Positions 10,530 through 21,900 of a DNA stretch of 28,955 nt are shown piece after piece. The notes beneath the pieces are model-generated. The model had not been told where the DNA came from, did no database searches, and worked only from the letters and a program-made list of their open reading frames with translations. Position 1 is the first letter of the stretch. Each line of letters opens with the position of its first letter. Source of the stretch: Perkinsus olseni (taxonomy: Eukaryota; Perkinsozoa; Perkinsida; Perkinsidae); NCBI GenBank assembly GCA_013115135.1, contig JABANP010000607.1, positions 1 to 28,955 on the forward strand, read 5' to 3'. The position numbers were made by a program, and so were the translations under genes.

Positions 10530-10722
10530 AGATATCGGGGTAAAGATGACATACGACCACGACAAGCAGGAGGTGCTTACTCGATTCGCATTCTCGAAGA
10601 CATCCCCAATGAGAGCTTCTTCATCCTGCGTGACCAGGATGGTGCATAAAACACAAATAACTGCGACTGAATGGTACATCAACCCTTCTTTCAGGCAACC
10701 AGCCAACTTGGCTCAGCCAAGC
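10530..10722 (-). pseudogene. Decayed, permuted copy of duplicated module
   Basis: The minus strand reads ILVTQDEEALIGDVFEN, matching ILVTQDEEAVIGDVFKN of the four later modules. Just upstream it has LAGCLKEGLMYHSVA, matching LAGSLREGLMHHSVA at 13517-13590. At 13.5-13.7 kb the two blocks occur in the reverse order, so this copy is permuted, as expected from an older tandem duplication. The Myb-like TCLSWSYVIF tail is unrelated to the later copies. Confidence 0.65.
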
Positions 10723-11293
10723 ACACAACAGAGGTATCAGAGTATCAGCGGATATCAGCTAATTAAGAATGAACGTTCCGTAGGATGTGGAGGTTCTGCA
10801 CACGAGTTCTTGAACCACAAGTGTTCGAGTAACCCCGGGTGAACACCCGAAACTACGAAACTCCTGCCTCCTGAAGAGGATACATAACATTCAGACCTTA
10901 CAGAACAACTCGCACCTTTTCGTCTTCAAGAGGGAATAGGACTCTCTGTATTTCACCGAAGTGCCGAGTGGGTTTCTCCTCATCCCATATTGGAACATTG
11001 ATATGACTGCTTCCGTCATCCAAGCCTGCGAAGGGTTCCCATATCGGAAGATCGATGTGACTACTATCCACGTGAGCCATGTATCTGAGGTGACCAGATA
11101 GGGTGGTCAGTGTGGCACTGAAATGGGATAAATCATCTGCATATTCGCATCGTCACCTCTGCCACGGTCGCATCGCCGGAACTGAATTCTCTGCCGGAAT
11201 ATCCCCGGTAGATGAATTTTTACCGTTCAGACACCATGAGCTGAAAGGAAGCAGAGAACCGGTGTGCACTGCTGTTTCGACAGACGGAAGCGC
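10723..11293. other. Interval with one weak minus-strand ORF
   Basis: Minus ORF 10898-11080 (60 aa) contains an internal duplication, SSHIDLPIW then SSHINVPIW, which suggests past coding. It has no known domain and no clear splice partner. The rest holds only chance ORFs. Confidence 0.3.
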
Positions 11294-13517
11294 TTACTCG
11301 TCAGCATCATACGAATGACTGTCATCGCTCGTAATATTCCCCGCAAATACTCCAAGCTCGCTTCGTCGCCTCTCTATGGTCAACGGAGTTGCCGGGACTA
11401 GGACCCTGGGTTTAGTTTTAGCCTGCCGCTTCGGAGTGCTCGCTTCGAAGCTGGCCCAAGGCGCACGGGAGGGCTTCTCGATGCTGGGATACGGGTGATA
11501 CCCCGTGAGTGTGATACGTGAGTGTGATACCACGGGAATGCTCAGTTGTTTAGGTTTGAAGTTATATCTAAGATGGATATCGGCAACTAACATTACGGCC
11601 AAGGCTTACCTGAGAATCCTTCCCATGCACCCCTGCCTGTTGGAGGCAGTAGTTCCGTCTAGATTTCTTGTGGCATCCAGGTGAGAGCTGATACTTGCGA
11701 GAGATATCTTGGCAGCTTCTTGGCAGCTGCTGAAGTATACCCCCCGCTTTACCTCATTCACTTCGGGGGAACAAGTGGCGACCCGCGTGGCGTTCTCATC
11801 ATTTTCGATGGGGAATCGTTCGTGGAGCTGACAGCGCCTTTCGGCCCTTCGTCTCTCAATCATGAGGACGTCCTTTCTCTGTGAAATATGAGACAATCGA
11901 GAGACCGTTTGTATCCTACCGTGACTGAGCGATACCCTTCTCACCTTCTTCTCCGGATGAGGAGATGCTGCATTCCAGACTTCATCAAGATCTTCATCAT
12001 CAAGGTTGAAGTCGAAATATATTTCACATAGCTCCTGGAGTTCGACGAAGCAAATTTCCCAGAGACACTGGGGAAGGACCACTCTCAGGAGAAAGTCACG
12101 CATAGGTGGGATGGCCTGTGAGCCGTCGGGAGCGTCTGAGCCAGAATACTAGCGCGTCTTACCACTTCGGACGCCGGTGTGGTTTCATAATGATAATCAT
12201 CCATAAAGGGGGATGCTTGGCGATAGAGCTCAGCTGCACCTTGCCAGTGATGATCATAAGCCTGCTCTGCATCTCTACCCAATGTCTTCAAGATACGGCA
12301 AACGTCAATGTGAAGGCGGAATAGGTTCATTGCTCTCGAGACCTGAACATAGTAATGCTTGAAGCAATTTGCTTCAACCAGAGACCCTCGCCCACCGTAA
12401 ACATTACGCAAGACGCGAAGGACGAGCAAGCGAGAGGAAATCGCACAGCCGCTCTCTTCAACTTAGTTTACAGCCTTCCTGCTTGCCGCCCCTCCTCGCC
12501 GAATATTTTTCTTGATCCATTCGTGTTGGCCAGGTCGAAGTATCAGCTCCTCCAATGCTTCTAGGACAACCAGAAGGTCGTCCGTGTTACCGCTCTCATG
12601 AGCCTCTGTCAGGTAGCGACTCGAAATCTCCGTTGAGAAGGAGCAGAACGGCCTGTGGTCAGATCTGAACTGACTCTCCATCATTCGGTAGCAAACATAG
12701 AGTCGCCTCGAGAGATCTTTCTGAAACATGGATTCTAACCGAATTTGCGAATATACCCGACCGCTGAATGTACTAGCGTTACCGAGTTTGCCGGCGGTAA
12801 CGAGGAAGATGGATCATCCTGCTCGGGCAGTTCTGTTGTTCTTGCGTGCTGGGGAACGCCAGCGCGTGCGGGACCATCCGGCTGATCGCAAATGGCCTGA
12901 GCTATTCGTCTTCGACTGATCGCTGCGTAGTCCTCCTCCACGGTGGACCTCGACCCTTGACTGTCACGTCGGGTAGTCACCTGATAAGGCAAGACGAAGG
13001 GACTAGAAGTGTTGAACACTTAGTGTTGGGCTGCTCTCACCGAAGAATCTTCGAGACGGTCGGACCGCCGTATCGGCGATCGCTTAAGCCAGCTTGCAGC
13101 TATGGGCTTGCACAAGGCAAGGTGCCGACGACACCAAGAAGTATACATTCCAGGATCGCGACCGGTCCCTCGCGATTCCAAGTCCATCGCCTCGGCCAGC
13201 GACATGACGGCAGCCAGGTCCGCACGTCGCACGGCTAATCCGAGTATTACGAACGGAGCATCCAAGCCGGCGCTTTCGCTGTGGTTTTTTACCGTGGATA
13301 TCCAGCGACTCGCAATCTCCTTTTGTCGATGGTAAGATACACGCTCCAGTATTGCTAGTTCAAGAGGATCCGCAGGGAAGTTGGTACCCGCGATGACTTC
13401 GGCAACCCCGGCAATGATGTCGCGCCGTTTAGCCCCCGACTCGTCAATTGTTGGTCGGCCCCGGCCCCGTTTCTTCGAAGCGGGTACTCCCCGCCGGGGA
13501 GAATATCCATTGGACAT
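11294..13517 (-). CDS. Orphan seven-exon protein, about 605 aa
   Basis: I do not recognise the family. Exons 13041-13517, 12783-12980, 12472-12720, 12163-12342, 11945-12115, 11610-11878 and 11294-11567 join with matching phases at every junction, and introns are 60, 62, 129, 47, 66 and 42 nt. Donors are GTGAG, GTAAC, GTAAA, GTAAG, GTGAG and GTAAG; all acceptors are AG, mostly CAG. That consistency supports a real gene. I chose the ATG at 13517 because the in-frame ATG at 13637 lies inside the duplicated module. The N-terminus is basic with an AT-hook-like RGRGRP; the middle is helical (LLVVLEALEELIL, WQGAAELYRQA) with an acidic FNLDDEDLDEVWNAA; the C-terminus is basic and low complexity. Exon 7 encodes PSRAPWASFEAS, from DNA shared with the satellite. 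Nuclear or DNA-binding roles are speculation. Confidence 0.65.
12359..12377. repeat. 19-bp perfect palindrome
   Basis: TTGAAGCAA, central T, TTGCTTCAA. It lies within the 129-nt intron 3 of the orphan gene. No role can be assigned. Confidence 0.8.
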
Positions 13518-13574
13518 AACAGAAATAGCTGCGACTGAATGATGCATCAACCCTTCTCTCAGGGAGCCAGCCAA

Positions 13575-13589
13575 CTTGGCTGAGCCAAG
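13575..13589. repeat. Short hairpin CTTGGCT-G-AGCCAAG
   Basis: A perfect inverted repeat next to the left edge of the first module. A related one (CTTGGCTCAGCCAAG) occurs in the decayed copy near 10709-10723. Confidence 0.6.
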
Positions 13590-13597
13590 CACAAAAA

Positions 13598-14115
13598 TTG
13601 CAAATTGACATACGACCACGACGAGCAGAGGTGGCATCTCCGAGGTGCTTACTCAGCGTTGCCACCGCATTCTTAAAGACATCCCCAATGACAGCTTCCT
13701 CATCCTGCGTGACCAGGATGATGCTCCGCAAGAGCGTTTTGTGGTGCTCTGCGATGCCTGTTCGGTGTTCATCTCCCTTGGTGATAGATGAAAGCTGTAG
13801 TTGTACTCACAAGTGGCTTTCTTAGTATCTTGACTGCTGTGTCACGCAGCACGATGCATGCAAGTTACCATGTTGACTACGGTCATTGAGCCTAGGTTAC
13901 GCTCCATATACTTGGCGACGTCCTTTAGGTTGTCCATCTTGGGGTACACCTCCGCCGTGAGTGGTAGCCCATGGGATAGAATTCCACTGAGCAGCAGGAG
14001 CTGGCATTTGACTGGAGTCCAAGTCATGGGAAGCATTGCACCAGGGGCCTTCACGCCAGTTTAGGCCCCTGGGATCCGCACTTACACCCCATCCCCTCCC
14101 ACTGATAACTAACAA
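13598..14115 (-). pseudogene. Module copy 1: exons of unidentified helical protein
   Basis: On the minus strand a spliced reading runs from an exon ending at 14086 (GTAAGT donor, 74-nt intron to 14012) into an exon with VYPKMDNLKDVAKYMERN and TVVNMVTCMH. A short intron with a TACTAAG branch-like site follows, then a frame with SITKGDEHRTGIAEHKTLL and ILVTQDEEAVIGDVFKN. The sequence looks like paired helices, as in RAP/OPR-type solenoids, but I cannot prove a family. The 3' end runs into sequence that differs from the other copies at 13598, so at least this end is truncated. The plus strand over the last exon is also open (LKDIPNDSFLILRDQDD). Four near-identical copies exist. Confidence 0.5.
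14041..14072. repeat. 10-bp stem inverted repeat in module intron
   Basis: CCAGGGGCCT and AGGCCCCTGG with a 12-nt loop. It lies inside the proposed 74-nt intron. The same element is at 18626-18657, 23315-23346 and 27408-27439. Confidence 0.85.
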
Positions 14116-14204
14116 CCCAAGACGATTATGGTTGCCAAAAGCGGCGGTAGTAGCGGTGGTAGTTGATGTAAATATAACAATAGTCCATATTCATTACCGT
14201 CCAC

Positions 14205-14395
14205 TCATGCAGCTGCCGCATCGAGCCGCTTGTAGCCTTTGCTGAGTAGTTCACAGCGACCAGTCTCAGGCTTCAAAACAACACTCACGGCGTGAAGTAC
14301 GCGAGCCATGTCCGCCTTCTTGGGCCCTCTACAGTTCCCAAACGGCATGTCCGTCACGATCCAGTCGATGCTGTCTTCATCCGCCGCGTCCCAGT
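14205..14395 (-). pseudogene. THUMPD3-like methyltransferase exon, copy 1
   Basis: Minus-strand terminal exon with SAM-methyltransferase motif IV: SIDWIVTDMPFGNCRGPKKA, then LHAVSVVLKPETGRCELLSK and a stop. THUMPD3/Trm14-type enzymes make N2-methylguanosine in tRNA and carry TD(L/M)PFG at the active site. Upstream of the AG at 14396 there is no methyltransferase sequence; the flank passes into satellite DNA. This copy therefore lacks motif I and most of the fold and should not be an active enzyme. Confidence 0.75.
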
Positions 14396-14412
14396 CTCCA
14401 ACATACGCGAGC

Positions 14413-17400
14413 AGTACCGGAGCCTCACAGTAATTTTGAACTAAGAATATTTCAAGAAGCTCTCCCGTGCGCCTTGGGCCAGCTTCGAACAATGACAATT
14501 TTGACGAGGCTAGTGATCATCGCCAAAGCTATCATGACGAGCACCTAAGTGCGATTTTGAAGTACCGGCGTCTCACAGTAATTTTGAACTAAGGATATTT
14601 CGAGAAGCTCTCCCGTGCGCCTTGGGCCAGCTTCGAACAACGACAATTTTGACGAGGCTAGTGATCATCGCCAAAGCTATCATGACGAGCACCTGAGTGC
14701 GATCTCGAAGTACCGGCGTCTCGCAGTAATTTTGAACTAAGAATATTTCAAGAAGCTCTCCCGTGCGCCTTGGGCCAGCTTCGAACAATGACAATTTTGA
14801 CGAGGCTAGTGATCATCGCCAAAGCTATCATGACGAGCACCTGAGTGCGATCTTGAAGTACCGCTGTCTCACAGTAATTTTGAACTAAGAATATTTCAAG
14901 AAGCTCTCCCGTGCGCCTTGGGCCAGCTTCGAACAACGACAATTTTGACGAGGCTAGTGATCATCGCCAAAGCTATCATGACGAGCACCTGAGTGCGATT
15001 TCGGAGTACCGGCGTCTCACAGTAATTTTGAACTAAGAATATTTCAAGAAGCTCTCCCGTGCGCCTTGGGGCCCAAGGCTTGGGCCAGCTTCGAACAATG
15101 ACAATTTTGACGAGGCTAGTGATCATCGCCAAAGCTATCATGACGAGCACCTGAGTGCGATTTTGAAGTACCGGTGTCTCACAGTAATTTTGAACTAAGA
15201 GTATTTCAAGAAGCTCTCCCGTGCGCCTCGGGCCAGCTTCGAACAACGACAATTTTGACGAGGCTAGTAATCATCGCCAAAGCTATCATGACGAGCACCT
15301 GAGTGCGATTTCGAAGTACCGGCGTCTCGCAGTAATTTTGAACTAAGAATATTTCAAGAAGCTCTCCCGTGCGCCTTGGGCCAGCTTCGAACAATGACAA
15401 TTTTGACGAGGCTAGTGATCATCGCCAAAGCTATCATGACGAGCACCTGAGTGCGATCTTGAAGTACCGGTGTCTCACAGTAATTTTGAACTAAGAATAT
15501 TTCAAGAAGCTCTCCCGTGCGCCTTGGGCCAGCTTCGAACAATGACAATTTTGACGAGGCTAGTGATCATCGCCAAAGCTATCATGACGAGCACCTGAGT
15601 GCGATTTTGAAGTACCGGTGTCTCACAGTAATTTTGAACTAAGAATATTTCAAGAAGCTCTCCCGTGCGCCTTGGGCCAGCTTAGAACAATGACAATTTT
15701 GACGAGGCTAGTGATCATCGCCAAAGCTATCATGACGAGCACCTGAGTGCGATTTCGAAGTACCGGCGTCTCACAGTAATTTTGAACTAAGAATATTTCG
15801 AGAAGCTCTCCCGTGCCCCTTGGGCCAGCTTCGAACAATGACAATTTTGACGAGGCTAGTGATCATCGCCAAAGCTATCATGACGAGCACCTGAGTGCGA
15901 TCTCGAAGTACCGGCGTCTCACAGTAATTTTGAACTGAGAATATTTCGAGAAGCTCTCCCATGCGCCTTGGGCCAGCTTCGAACAACGACAATTTTGACG
16001 AGGCTAGTGATCATCGCCAAAGCTATCATGACGAACACCTGAGTGCGATCTCGAAGTACCGGCGTCTCGCAGTAATTTTTAACTAAGAATATTTCAAGAA
16101 GCTCTCCCGTGCGCCTTGGGCCAGCTTCGAACAATGACAATTTTGACGAGGCTAGTGATCATCGCCAAAGCTATCATGACGAGCACCTGAGTGCGATTTC
16201 GAAGTACCGGCGTCTCACAGTAATTTTGAACTAAGAATATTTCAAGAAGCTCTCCCGTGCGCCTTGGGGCCCAAGGCTTGGGCCAGCTTCGAACAATGAC
16301 AATTTTGACGAGGCTAGTGATCATCGCCAAAGCTATCATGACGAGCACCTGAGTGCGATTTTGAAGTACCGGTGTCTCACAGTAATTTTGAACTAAGAAT
16401 ATTTCAAGAAGCTCTCCCGTGCGCCTTGGGCCAGCTTCGAACAACGACAATTTTGACGAGGCTAGTAATCATCGCCAAAGCTATCATGACGAGCACCTGA
16501 GTGCGATTTCGAAGTACCGGCGTCTCGCAGTAATTTTGAACTAAGAACATTTCAAGAAGCTCTCCGGTGCGCCTTGGGCCAGCTTCGAACAATGACAATT
16601 TTGACGAGGCTAGTGATCATCGCCAAAGCTATCATGACGAGCACCTGAGTGCGATCTTGAAGTACCGGTGTCTCACAGTAATTTTGAACTAAGAATATTT
16701 CAAGAAGCTCTCCCGTGCGCCTTGGGCCAGCTTCGAACAATGACAATTTTGACGAGGCTAGTGATCATCGCCAAAGCTATCATGACGAGCACCTGAGTGC
16801 GATTTTTGAAGTACCGGTGTCTCACAGTAATTTTGAACTAAGAATATTTCAAGAAGCTCTCCCGTGCGCCTTGGGCCAGCTTAGAACAATGACAATTTTG
16901 ACGAGGCTAGTGATCATCGCCAAAGCTATCATGACGAGCACCTGAGTGCGATTTCGAAGTACCGGCGTCTCACAGTAATTTTGAACTAAGAATATTTCGA
17001 GAAGCTCTCCCGTGCCCCTTGGGCCAGCTTCGAACAATGACAATTTTGACGAGGCTAGTGATCATCGCCAAAGCTATCATGACGAGCACCTGAGTGCGAT
17101 CTCGAAGTACCGGCGTCTCACAGTAATTTTGAACTAAGAATATTTCGAGAAGCTCTCCCATGCGCCTTGGGCCAGCTTCGAACAACGACAATTTTGACGG
17201 GGCTAGTGATCATCGCCAAAGCTATCATGACGAACATCTGAGTGCGATCTCGAAGTACCGGCGTCTCGCAGTAATTTTGAACTAAGAATATTTCAAGAAG
17301 CTCTCCCGTGCGCCTTGGGCCAGCTTCGAACAATGACAATTTTGACGAGGCTAGTGATCATCGCCAAAGCTATCATGACGAGCACCTGAGTGCGATTTCG

Positions 17401-17967
17401 AAGTACCGGCGTCTCACAGTAATTTTGAACTAAGAATATTTCGAGAAGCTCTCCCGTGCTCCTTGGGCCAGCTTCGAACAATGACAATTTTGACGAGGCT
17501 AGTGATCATCGCCAAAGCTATCATGACGAGCACCTGAGTGCGATTTCGAAGTACCGGCGTCTCACAGTAATTTTGAACTAAGAATATTTCAAGAAGCTCT
17601 CCCGTGCGCCTTGGGCCAGCTTCGAACAATGACAATTTTGACGAGGCTAGTGATCATCGCCAAAGCTATCATGACGAGCACCTGAGTGCGATTTTGAAGT
17701 ACCGGTGTCTCACAGTAATTTTGAACTAAGAATATTTCAAGAAGCTCTCCCGTGCGCCTCGGGCCAGCTTCGAACAACGACAATTTTGACGAGGCTAGTG
17801 ATCATCGCCAAAGCTATCATGATTAGCACCTGAGTGCGATTTCGAAGTACCGGCGTCTCACAGTAATTTTGAACTAAGAATATTTCAAGAAGCTCTCCCG
17901 TGCGCCTCGGGCCAGCTTCGAACAACGACAATTTTGACGAGGCTAGTGATCTTCGCCAAAGCTATCA
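14413..17967. repeat. 148-bp satellite array 1, about 24 monomers
   Basis: Head-to-tail 148-bp monomers with landmarks CACAGTAATTTTGAAC, CGTGCGCCTTGGGCCAGC, CAATTTTGACGAGGCTAGTG and CTATCATGACGAGCACCTGA. Two monomers (about 15065 and 16264) carry a 14-bp insertion making them 162 bp. A block with markers CAGCTTAGAAC, GTGCCCCTTGG, CCCATGCGCC and GACGAACA recurs with a period of about 1,198 bp, an eight-monomer higher-order repeat. Repeated 64-73-aa minus-strand frames are an effect of the period; they lack ATG starts. Confidence 0.97.
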
Positions 17968-18182
17968 CCACCACCACTGCTACTAATTCCCTTACTTCGC
18001 AATACTTACCACTATAGGACCGCTACAACCACCACTATGTAATCGCAACAGCGACGTCACAACCATGGACATTAACCACTGGCCAAAACGAAATGAAATA
18101 GTACAGCACAGAGACAAGACTACAGTCCACGCATCGCCAGCTCAACGAACAACCATACCGAAGGCGACACATAGAATCATAT
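17968..18182. other. Inter-array spacer, short form
   Basis: Rich in CCACCACCACTGCTACTA-type sequence followed by unique DNA up to ATTTGCAAATTGACATACG. It matches 22656-22870 and 26749-26964 but lacks about 205 bp on its left. The minus strand continues the module frame to a stop at 18035 (YDSMCRLRYGC), which is probably not functional. Confidence 0.8.
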
Positions 18183-18699
18183 TTGCAAATTGACATACGA
18201 CCACGACGAGCAGAGGTGGCATCTCCGAGGTGCTTACTCAGCGTTGCCACCGCATTCTTAAAGACATCCCCAATGACAGCTTCCTCATCCTGCGTGACCA
18301 GGATGATGCTCCGCAAGAGCGTTTTGTGGTGCTCTGCGATGCCTGTTCGGTGTTCATCTCCCTTGGTGATAGATGAAAGCTGTAGTTGTACTCACAAGTG
18401 GCTTTCTTAGTATCTTGACTGCTGTGTCACGCAGCACGATGCATGCAAGTTACCATGTTGACTACGGTCATTGAGCCTAGGTTACGCTCCATATACTTGG
18501 CGACGTCCTTTAGGTTGTCCATCTTGGGGTACACCTCCGCCGTGAGTGGTAGCCCATGGGATAGAATTCCACTGAGCAGCAGGAGCTGGCATTTGACTGG
18601 AGTCCAAGTCATGGGAAGCATTGCACCAGGGGCCTTCACGCCAGTTTAGGCCCCTGGGATCCGCACTACACCCCATCCCCTCCCACTGATAACTAACAA
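18183..18699 (-). pseudogene. Module copy 2: helical protein exons
   Basis: Near-identical to copy 1. One base is missing near 18668, turning the GTAAGT donor of the 74-nt intron into GTAGTG, so splicing as in the other copies may fail here. Its 3' frame runs into spacer rather than the orphan-gene flank. Confidence 0.5.
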
Positions 18700-18788
18700 C
18701 CCAAGACGATTATGGTTGCCAAAAGCGGCGGTAGTAGCGGTGGTAGTTGATGTAAATATAACAATAGTCCATATTCATTACCGTCCAC

Positions 18789-18979
18789 TCATGCAGCTGC
18801 CGCATCGAGCCGCTTGTAGCCTTTGCTGAGTAGTTCACAGCGACCAGTCTCAGGCTTCAAAACAAGACTCACGGCGTGAAGTACGCGAGCCATGTCCGCC
18901 TTCTTGGGCCCTCTACAGTTCCCAAACGGCATGTCCGTCACGATCCAGTCGATGCTGTTTTCATCCGCCGCGTCCCAGT
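18789..18979 (-). pseudogene. THUMPD3-like methyltransferase exon, copy 2
   Basis: Carries TDMPFGNCRG as in copy 1, with an Asp-to-Asn change just before SIDWIV and Leu for Val in VSLVLKPETG, a change shared with copy 3. It is cut off at the same AG boundary and flanked by satellite. Confidence 0.75.
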
Positions 18980-18996
18980 CTCCAACATACGCGAGC

Positions 18997-21900
18997 AGTA
19001 CCGGAGCCTCACAGTAATTTTGAACTAAGAATATTTCAAGAAGCTCTCCCGTGCGCCTTGGGCCAGCTTCGAACAATGACAATTTTGACGACGCTAGTGA
19101 TCATCGCCAAAGCTATCATGACGAGCACCTGAGTGCGATCTCGAAGTACCGGCGTCTCACAGTAATTTTGAACTAAGAATATTTCAAGAAGCTCTCCCGT
19201 GCGCCTTGGGCCAGCTTCGAACAATGACAATTTTGACGAGGCTAGTGATCATCGCCAAAGCTATCATGACGAGCACCTGAGTGCGATCTCGAAGTACCGG
19301 CGTCTCACAGTAATTTTTGAACTAAGAATATTTCAAGAAGCTCTCCCGTGTGCCTTGGGCCAGCTTCGAACAATGACAATTTTGACGAGGCTAGTGATCA
19401 TCGCCAAAGCTATCATGACGAGCACCTGAGTGCGATTTCGAAGTACCGGCGTCTCATAGTAATTTTGAACTAAGAATATTTCAAGAAGCTCTCCCGTGCG
19501 CCTTGGGCCAGCTTCGAACAATGACAATTTTGACGAGGCTAGTGATCATCGCCAAAGCTATCATGACGAGCACCTGAGTGCGATCTTGAAGTACCGGTGT
19601 CTCACAGTAATTTTTGAACTAAGAATATTTCAAGAAGCTCTCCCGTGCGCCTTGGGCCAGCTTCGAACAATGACAATTTTGACGAGGCTAGTGATCATCG
19701 CCAAAGCTATCACGACGAGCACCTGAGTGCGATTTTTGAAGTACCGGCGTCTCACAGTAATTTTGAACTAAGAATATTTCAAGAAGCTCTCCCGTGCGCC
19801 TTGGGCCAGCTTCGAACAATGACAATTTTGACGAGGCTAGTGATCATCGCCAAAGCTATCATGACGAGCACCTGAGTGCGATTTTTGAAGTACCGGTGTC
19901 TCACAGTAATTTTGAACTAAGAATATTTCAAGAAGCTCTCCCGTGCGCCTTGGGCCAGCTTCGAACAATGACAATTTTGACGAGGCTAGTGATCATCGCC
20001 AAAGCTATCATGACGAGCACCTGAGTGCGATCTTGAAGTACCGCTGTCTCACAGTAATTTTGAACTAAGAATATCTCAAGAAGCTCTCCCGTGCGCCTTG
20101 GGCCAGCTTCGAACAATGACAATTTTGACGAGGCTAGTGATCATCGCCAAAGCTATCATGACGAGCACCTGAGTGCGATTTTGAAGTACCGGTGTCTCAC
20201 AGTAATTTTGAACTAAGAATATTTCAAGAAGCTCTCCCGTGCGCCTTGGGCCAGCTTCGAACAATGACAATTTTGACGAGGCTAGTGATCATCGCCAAAG
20301 CTATCATGACGAGCACCTGAGTGCGATCTTGAAGTACCGCTGTCTCACAGTAATTTTGAACTAAGAATATCTCAAGAAGCTCTCCCGTGCGCCTTGGGCC
20401 AGCTTCGAACAACGACAATTTTGACGAGGCTAGTGATCATCGCCAAAGCTATCATGACGAGCACCTGAGTGCGATCTCGAAGTACCGGCGTCTCGCAGTA
20501 ATTTTGAACTAAGAATATTTCAAGAAGCTCTCCCGTGCGCCTTGGGCCAGCTTCGAACAATGACAATTTTGACGAGGCTAGTGATCATCGCCAAAGCTAT
20601 CATGACGAGCACCTGAGTGTGATCTTGAAGTACCGCTGTCTCACAGTAATTTTGAACTAAGAATATCTCAAGAAGCTCTCCCGTGCGCCTTGGGCCAGCT
20701 TCGAACAACGACAATTTTGACGAGGCTAGTGATCATCGCCAAAGCTATCATGACGAGCACCTGAGTGCGATTTCGGAGTACCGGCGTCTCGCAGTAATTT
20801 TGAACTAAGAATATTTCAAGAAGCTCTCCCGTGCGCCTTGGGCCAGCTTCGAACAATGACAATTTTGACGAGGCTAGTGATCATCGCCAAAGCTATCATG
20901 ACGAGCACCTGAGTGCGATCTTGAAGTACCGGTGTCTCACAGTAATTTTGAACTAAGAATATTTCAAGAAGCTCTCCCGTGCGCCTTGGGCCAGCTTCGA
21001 ACAATGACAATTTTGACGAGGCTAGTGATCATCGCCAAAGCTATCATGACGAGCACCTGAGTGCGATTTTGAAGTACCGGTGTCTCACAGTAATTTTTGA
21101 ACTAAGAATATTTCAAGAAGCTCTCCCGTGCGCCTTGGGCCAGCTTAGAACAATGACAATTTTGACGAGGCTAGTGATCATCGCCAAAGCTATCATGACG
21201 AGCACCTGAGTGCGATTTCGAAGTACCGGCGTCTCACAGTAATTTTGAACTAAGAATATTTCGAGAAGCTCTCCCGTGCCCCTTGGGCCAGCTTCGAACA
21301 ATGACAATTTTGACGAGGCTAGTGATCATCGCCAAAGCTATCATGACGAGCACCTGAGTGCGATCTCGAAGTACCGGCGTCTCACAGTAATTTTGAACTA
21401 AGAATATTTCGAGAAGCTCTCCCATGCGCCTTGGGCCAGCTTCGAACAACGACAATTTTGACGAGGCTAGTGATCATCGCCAAAGCTATCATGACGAACA
21501 CCTGAGTGCGATCTCGAAGTACCGGCGTCTCGCAGTAATTTTGAACTAAGAATATTTCAAGAAGCTCTCCCGTGCGCCTTGGGCCAGCTTCGAACAATGA
21601 CAATTTTGACGAGGCTAGTGATCATCGCCAAAGCTATCATGACGAGCACCTGAGTGCGATCTCGAAGTACCGGCGTCTCACAGTAATTTTGAACTAAGAA
21701 TATTTCAAGAAGCTCTCCCGTGCGCCTTGGGCCAGCTTCGAACAATGACAATTTTGACGAGGCTAGTGATCATCGCCAAAGCTATCATGACGAGCACCTG
21801 AGTGCGATTTTGAAGTACCGGTGTCTCACAGTAATTTTGAACTAAGAATATTTCAAGAAGCTCTCCCGTGCGCCTTGGGCCAGCTTAGAACAATGACAAT

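Noticed and set aside
13518..13637. N-terminal extension of the orphan protein starting at the ATG at 13637
   Set aside because: The extension lies within the duplicated module read in another frame; the ATG at 13517 gives a start free of module sequence.
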